A DNA stretch of 35,053 bases from Chromera velia (Eukaryota; Sar; Chromeraceae): NCBI GenBank assembly GCA_018398765.1, contig JAHBMJ010000731.1, positions 87,957-123,009 of the forward strand. The letters run 5' to 3'. A model generated the notes under the pieces. That model was not told the DNA's origin and ran no database searches. It worked only from the letters and a program-made list of their open reading frames with translations. Position 1 is the first letter of the stretch, and the number at the start of each line of letters is the position of its first letter. Of this stretch, positions 30,497 to 35,053 are shown piece by piece. The position numbers and the translations under genes are program-made.

Positions 30497-32574
30497 GTTT
30501 GAAGTGCGGGCAGGATAGACCCGTCTACTATCACTCCTGAGGTCATTCAGCAGCTCATTCAAACTTAACAGCAGCAGCAAGCTGAGATCCAGGCACTGCA
30601 GGTCCAAAACGGGCAGTTAACCCAACAGAATCAACAGCTGCACCAAGAGCTGATCAACCATCAGCAGACAGTCGTTACAGTACAACAAGGCACCGCGGGG
30701 AACAGCCCCCCAGCGGCTGTGAAGTCAAATTTGAAACCCAAAGAGCCGTTCACGTACGCAGGCAGCCGCAAACAACTCCCAGATTGGCTCTGTACGACCG
30801 AGAGATGGCTTCGCTTGTCGCGAGCGTCGGAAGCCGAGAAATGCGAAGCAGCATGTCAGTACCTATCCTGTCCCCTGCAGAGGTGGTATGAGCTTGAAAA
30901 CCTCCGAACGCCGTTCCAGGGGTGGGAGAATTTCAAAGAGAGGATTGGGAAGAAGTTCAAAGACCCAAATGCTCAGACACGTTTGTGAAAGGAAGTCTGA
31001 GCAATGAAATGTGGGAACAAGACAGTATAGAAGTACACCGATGACTTCATAGAGAAGGCCATGCAGATTGAGGATATCATAGAAGCCGACCTACTGCACG
31101 ACTACCTCAGGAGATTGCCAACTGACATTCGTCTCGCTGTGAAGCGTCGGGGAGTCATGGGACTTGAGGCCGTCATAACAGTGGCGGACGAGGAAGACCA
31201 ATTGATCAGAGGCAAGCGCGCGGATGGGGGCGGGCATGCGGTGCAACAGCGCAACACGGATGGGCCTGCACCGATGGAAATAGATAGATTGTCGCGCTTA
31301 TACGCGCTGTCGCACGAGCAGGTGCAGAGGCACATCAGAGAAGACAGATGTTTCAACTGCCACCAACAGGGCCACCGGGCGAACAGGTGCCCAAAGTCCA
31401 ACAACCGTCTTCTCCCCCAGCAGCACCGAAACTTCCCATACCAGTCATTTCAGCAGCAACAACAGCAGCATCGGAATGCCCCTCCCCGTCCTGACAATCG
31501 GAATTTCAGGCACATGGGAGTCAGCAACCCTCTCATGCAACTTCAGGGTCCGGTGGTGCCCTCAGGCCTCGCACCTTCACCCATGCAGCACCAGCAGATG
31601 TGGCAGCCTGCCGCACGCCCAGTCACTGACTTCCCGCCGGGGTTGTGGGGCTTGCAACAGCAGAATCAAAATGCAAGCATGCGGAACGGCTACCCATTTC
31701 GCAGATACTACTCCACGAAGACCTCCTGCGCACCGGGGAAGCTCATCCGCTTCCACGGTCGGTTAGCAGGGGTCCCTGTTCACTGTCTGTACGATCCTGG
31801 GGCAGATTCGAACTTCCTTGCCCATTCCGTTGCCGAGTCGAACCGCTTCACTCTCTGGGATCTCGATGAACCGACCGCATGCAAGGGTGGGTTGAACGGA
31901 GGACCGCAACTTCCGATTTCCCAGGAGGTCAAAGGCCTTCCCCTCTGTATCCAGGGCTTCAGCGCGCCTCTGGATCTCACAGTAGTCGATCTGGATGATG
32001 ATTACAATGTTGTGTTGGGGATGCCTTTCTGTGAGGAGTATATTCCTATCCCACATTACCGTGAGAAGGCCCTCACGATCCCCGCATGTGAGTCGCCGAC
32101 TGGGAGAGACTTGCTCCTGCTTGACAGCAAGGAGTACCCGGCGGAAGGGGAGGGGGAGGACTTCTTTAGCCAGAGAGAGCTCCGTCGGCTGATGAAGAGA
32201 CCCAGTTCCCGTGTGCATCTATTCCGCCTCGAAGCAGTGCGGAAGGGGGGGGTGAGTGATACGTTGGGGGTGCATTCCCTGCAGTCTGCCGGTAAGCCCG
32301 GAGACCCACCGCCCCTTTCATCTTTCCCTCCTGACCATCCGATCAATTCTTCGACCTACACGGGATTCCAAAAGCACCTCCAGAGCAAAGAAGTCCCACC
32401 CAGCATCCGACCGGTTCTCGAGAAACATTTTGATCGATTCCTAGACGAGCTCCCGGGTCTCCCGCCCCACCGAAAGATTGAGTGTGAGATCAAGCTCGAG
32501 GCAGGGCACTCTCCTCCTGCGAGAGCACCCTACCGACTGTCATACGGTCAGCTTGACGAGCTGAGACGGCAGTG
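30497..32574 (+). pseudogene. gypsy gag and protease, with in-frame stops
   Basis: The frame can be followed from about 30497, where ATA-GAC may be a mutated start codon, through a Gln-rich coiled-coil segment ('IQALQVQNGQLTQQNQQLHQ') and the capsid region ('FTYAGSRKQLPDWL', 'KYTDDFIEKAMQIEDI'). A perfect CX2CX4HX4C knuckle, 'CFNCHQQGHRANRC', lies at 31349-31390, followed by a Gln/Pro-rich linker. The protease motif is 'CLYDPGADSNFLA' (31784-31822): the usual D-S/T-G is D-P-G, probably inactivating. Stops: 30566, 30986, 30998 and 31028. The frame runs on to the start of RT ('DELPGLPPHRKIECEI') and is lost at about 32573, where one base seems missing. Confidence 0.85.
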
Positions 32575-35053
32575 GACTCATACCTAGAGAAAGGGCACAT
32601 CCGCCCTTCGACAAGTCTATACGCTGCGCCAGTCCTGTTTGTGCAAAAGGCAGACGGGACGCAACAGATGTGCATCGACTTCACGGGACTCAACAAGATC
32701 ACAGTCCGCGACAAATTCCCCATTCCTCACCCAGAGGAGCTGCTGAGTCGCCTCCATGGTGCGAAATTTTTCTTGTCTCTAGACTTACGGCAATACTTCC
32801 ATCAGACAAGGATCAGGGAGGGAGATGAGGAGAAGACGGCATTCGTCACAAGGTACGGCAGTTTTGAATGGCTGGTAATGCCGTTTGGCTTGTGTAACAC
32901 ACCTTCCATCAGCATGCGTCTCATCACGGATGTGCTCAAACCACTCCTTGACAAGTGTGTTGTTGTGTTTATTGATGATGTTCTTGTTTTCAGCCGCACT
33001 CCGGAGGAGCATATCGAACACATCAACCAAGTCCTTTCCCTTTTGAGGGAACACCAGCTCTACGTCAAGGTCTCTAAATGCGTATGGCTTCGGACAGAGG
33101 CGAAATTTTTGGGGTTGGTGGTTGATGAGGAGGAGGTCAGACCAAGCTATGAGAAAATGCAAGGGCTCACTGAGTTCGCACAACCCACAGACCGCACTTC
33201 CCTGCGCCAGTTTCTGGGACTGGCCAATTGGTTCCGCCGGTTTATCCCAAGGTTCTCGTTTCTTGCGGGGCCTCTCACATTCCTCCTCCAAGGGAACGTC
33301 CTTTTCGAATGGAAGACTGCACAGTCGCGTGCGTTTGCTGAGCTGAAGCAGGTAGTACAGGAGCATGCCACCCTTGCCCTCCCCGATTCCAGCAAGCCAG
33401 TCATTCTGATGCCCGACGCATCGCAGTCTGCAGGAGCCATTGGGGCTGTCGCCCTCCAGAAGGACTGTGCAACCGGGAGGTACCGCCCCCTCGCTTTCGG
33501 CTCCCGCCGTCTGACATCTACGGAAGCCAAGTACCCCGTCCGAGAGTTAGAATTTCTAGCGATTGTGCATTTCGCAAAGGTGTGGAGACACTTCCTGTCT
33601 TCAGACTCCGAAATATGGACCGATCACCAGAGCTTCACAAATTTCAGCCACCGATCGTTCGAATTTTGCTCCCTGCGAGTCCGACGCTGGATTGAGTTCA
33701 TGCAGGAGCTCAGCATCACTCCAAAGTATATCCCAGGGAGAGCAAACATTGTGGCAGACGCCCTTTCCCGAAACCCTCCCGCCGCACAGCAGCTCATGCC
33801 GTCTTCTGCCGAGGTTTCTCACATGGGTCGCGCTCAGCGTCTGCCTGTACGTCCCAGGCCCCTGCCGGAGGCTGTTCCGGTGTCTGTCCAGCCCATTGGG
33901 TCTTTGGGGGCAGAGTACGCTGAGCTGCCCGATTTGGTTCCTGAGATTGAGGAGAACCAGACTCCAGTTAGGGAGGGAGATGGGCAGCAGTCTCGGGTGG
34001 GGATGGAGTTGCAGAGTTTGACGGTCTCCGCCACACAGTCACAGGCATTCCTTGATGCCTGCAGGAGAGGATACTCAGCCGATCCCTTCTTCCACCCTGT
34101 CCTTCAGCATCTGTCACAGCAGCACCCACCCGCCCCCACCCCTGATTTTGCCCTTCGTTTGCGAGGCATGTCGCTTGGTGCCGGTCTCCTGTATTTTGAG
34201 GGGAATCGTCTCTGTGTCCCTAGATCTCAGCAGGGGACTGTGATGGCTGGGGTGCACTCCCCTCTGCACGCTGCTCACTTTGGGACGGGGAAGACCTATC
34301 GGAAGGTGGCGTCATTGTACTACTGGCCCAAGATGTGGAGGTCAGTCGCTTCTTTTGTTCGCGCGTACGATCGGTGTCAGAGAAGCAAAGGTCCCACTGC
34401 GGCCCGCCCCGGGCTCCTGCAGCCCCTCCCTATCCCTTCACGCCCTTGGGAGTCGACTTGCATTGACCGCCTTACTGACTTACCGCCTTCCGGTGATGAG
34501 GGGTTTGATGCGATTCTTGTGGTGCTTTGCCGGCTCATTAAAGCAGTCGTCTTGATTCCAAGTCACAGCACAGCAGGAGCAGAGGCGACCACACGGATCT
34601 ACCGCCAGCACGTTTTGTGCAAGAAGGGCTTCCAGCGTCATATTGTCTGCGACCGTGACCCCCGTTTTGTCGCCCGCTTTTGGCAGACCCTCCACGCCTC
34701 CAGCGGTTCAGAAGTCGATTTCGCGACTGCATCGCACCACGATACAGCGGGTGCCGCAGAGAGGATGAATCGCACCCTCAAGGAGGCTTTGCGGTGTCTG
34801 GTAGACACGAAACACTCCCGGTGGTCTGAATTTCTATGTGATGTGGAGTTTGCATACAACTCCTCTGTCCATGAGGGGACTGGTTTTGCGCCCCTCGCTC
34901 TCGATGGTGGGAAGTCCCCGCTCATCCCTCCTGCTCTCAATCTCCCAGTCTCAGTCGAACCTTCTTTCGACGCAAAGGAATTTCTGGAGGAGCACAACCA
35001 GATGATCGCTGCAGCGAGAGATTCACTCCGCTCAGCCCAACAAGTCATGACCC
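32575..35053 (+). CDS. gypsy pol: reverse transcriptase - RNase H - integrase, 3' partial
   Basis: 826 codons without a stop, open at the window edge. RT: 'YLEKGHIRPSTSLYAAPVLF', 'LDLRQYFHQTRI' (usually LDLRSGYHQI), 'MPFGLCNTPSISMRL' and the catalytic 'VVVFIDDVLVFS' (FIDD rather than YIDD). RNase H: 'MPDASQSAGAIGAV', 'ELEFLAIVHFAKVWRHFL', 'WTDHQSFTNF' and 'GRANIVADALSR'. The integrase zinc domain is 'HSPLHAAHFGTGKT' with 'RAYDRCQRSK', so the first Cys of the CxxC pair is Tyr. The core keeps D (TCIDRL), D (VCDRDPRFVARFW) and E (GAAERMNRTL). It needs fusion with the upstream frame to be expressed; no start of its own is evident. A long intact pol beside a broken gag suggests selection ended recently or that the copy depended on other elements. 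Confidence 0.92.

Larger units (their letters stand above)
30160..35053 (+). mobile_element. Ty3/gypsy LTR retrotransposon, right end outside window
   Basis: Inserted into the copia RT. Order: putative 5' LTR, primer-binding site, gag with zinc knuckle, protease, RT, RNase H, integrase. Integrase after RNase H defines Ty3/gypsy. Gag carries four in-frame stops (30566 TAA, 30986 TGA, 30998 TGA, 31028 TAG), and one base appears deleted near 32573 between protease and RT. The remaining 826 codons of pol to the window edge have no stop. Chromodomain and 3' LTR, if present, lie beyond 35053. Confidence 0.9.

Noticed and set aside
1-35053. tRNA or rRNA genes
   Set aside because: No cloverleaf-like segment or rRNA-conserved stretch was noticed by eye; a tRNAscan or Infernal run would be decisive.

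Overview
The window looks like nuclear DNA of a photosynthetic or recently photosynthetic protist. Genes are split by many GT-AG introns of about 90-900 bp. One metabolic enzyme carries a signal peptide followed by a phenylalanine-led transit peptide, as in complex red plastids. GC-richer genic stretches alternate with AT-rich spacers, microsatellites and LTR retroelements. A chromerid alga (Chromera-like) is my best guess; this is inference, and another alveolate or a stramenopile is not excluded.

Layout. (1) 1-6.1 kb: a divergent gene pair. A GDP-fucose-transporter-like protein (SLC35C1 family) reads leftwards and leaves the window after exon 1. A nine-exon branched-chain aminotransferase reads rightwards; its model closes in frame at 398 aa with conserved motifs in every core exon. 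They share a 512-bp promoter region. (2) 6.1-9.9 kb: AT-rich spacer holding one intronless gene for a small secreted cysteine-rich protein of unknown function. (3) 9.9-21.4 kb: a minus-strand block of glycosyltransferase coding sequence. The left part encodes a GT12-like domain (DDDF motif) spliced in phase to a GT31-like domain. The right part encodes a type II membrane protein resembling alpha-1,4-galactosyl/GT32 enzymes, but without a visible DXD motif. Between them lie nine perfect-period 44-bp repeats whose minus strand reads as a repeated 3' splice acceptor. The block is either two neighbouring genes or one very large gene with three glycosyltransferase domains. (4) 21.7-26.0 kb: satellite-like CCCGAAAATCC DNA, a GC-rich degenerate repeat, the tail of a non-LTR retrotransposon (restriction-like endonuclease motif) and AT-rich DNA without recognised genes. 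(5) 26.07-35.05 kb: nested retroelements. A decayed Ty1/copia element runs in gag-protease-integrase-RT order and stops abruptly inside its reverse transcriptase, where a Ty3/gypsy element begins (putative LTR, primer-binding site, gag with zinc knuckle, protease, RT-RNase H-integrase). The gypsy element runs off the right edge.

The transporter and the glycosyltransferases both point to Golgi glycan synthesis, one supplying nucleotide sugar and the others transferring sugars; that they act in one pathway is only inference. The most interesting points are the glycosyltransferase fusion, the repeated splice acceptor, the possible loss of the DXD motif, and the mutational signature of the retroelement stops (10 of 11 are TGA or TAG, each reachable by C-to-T from CGA or CAG).
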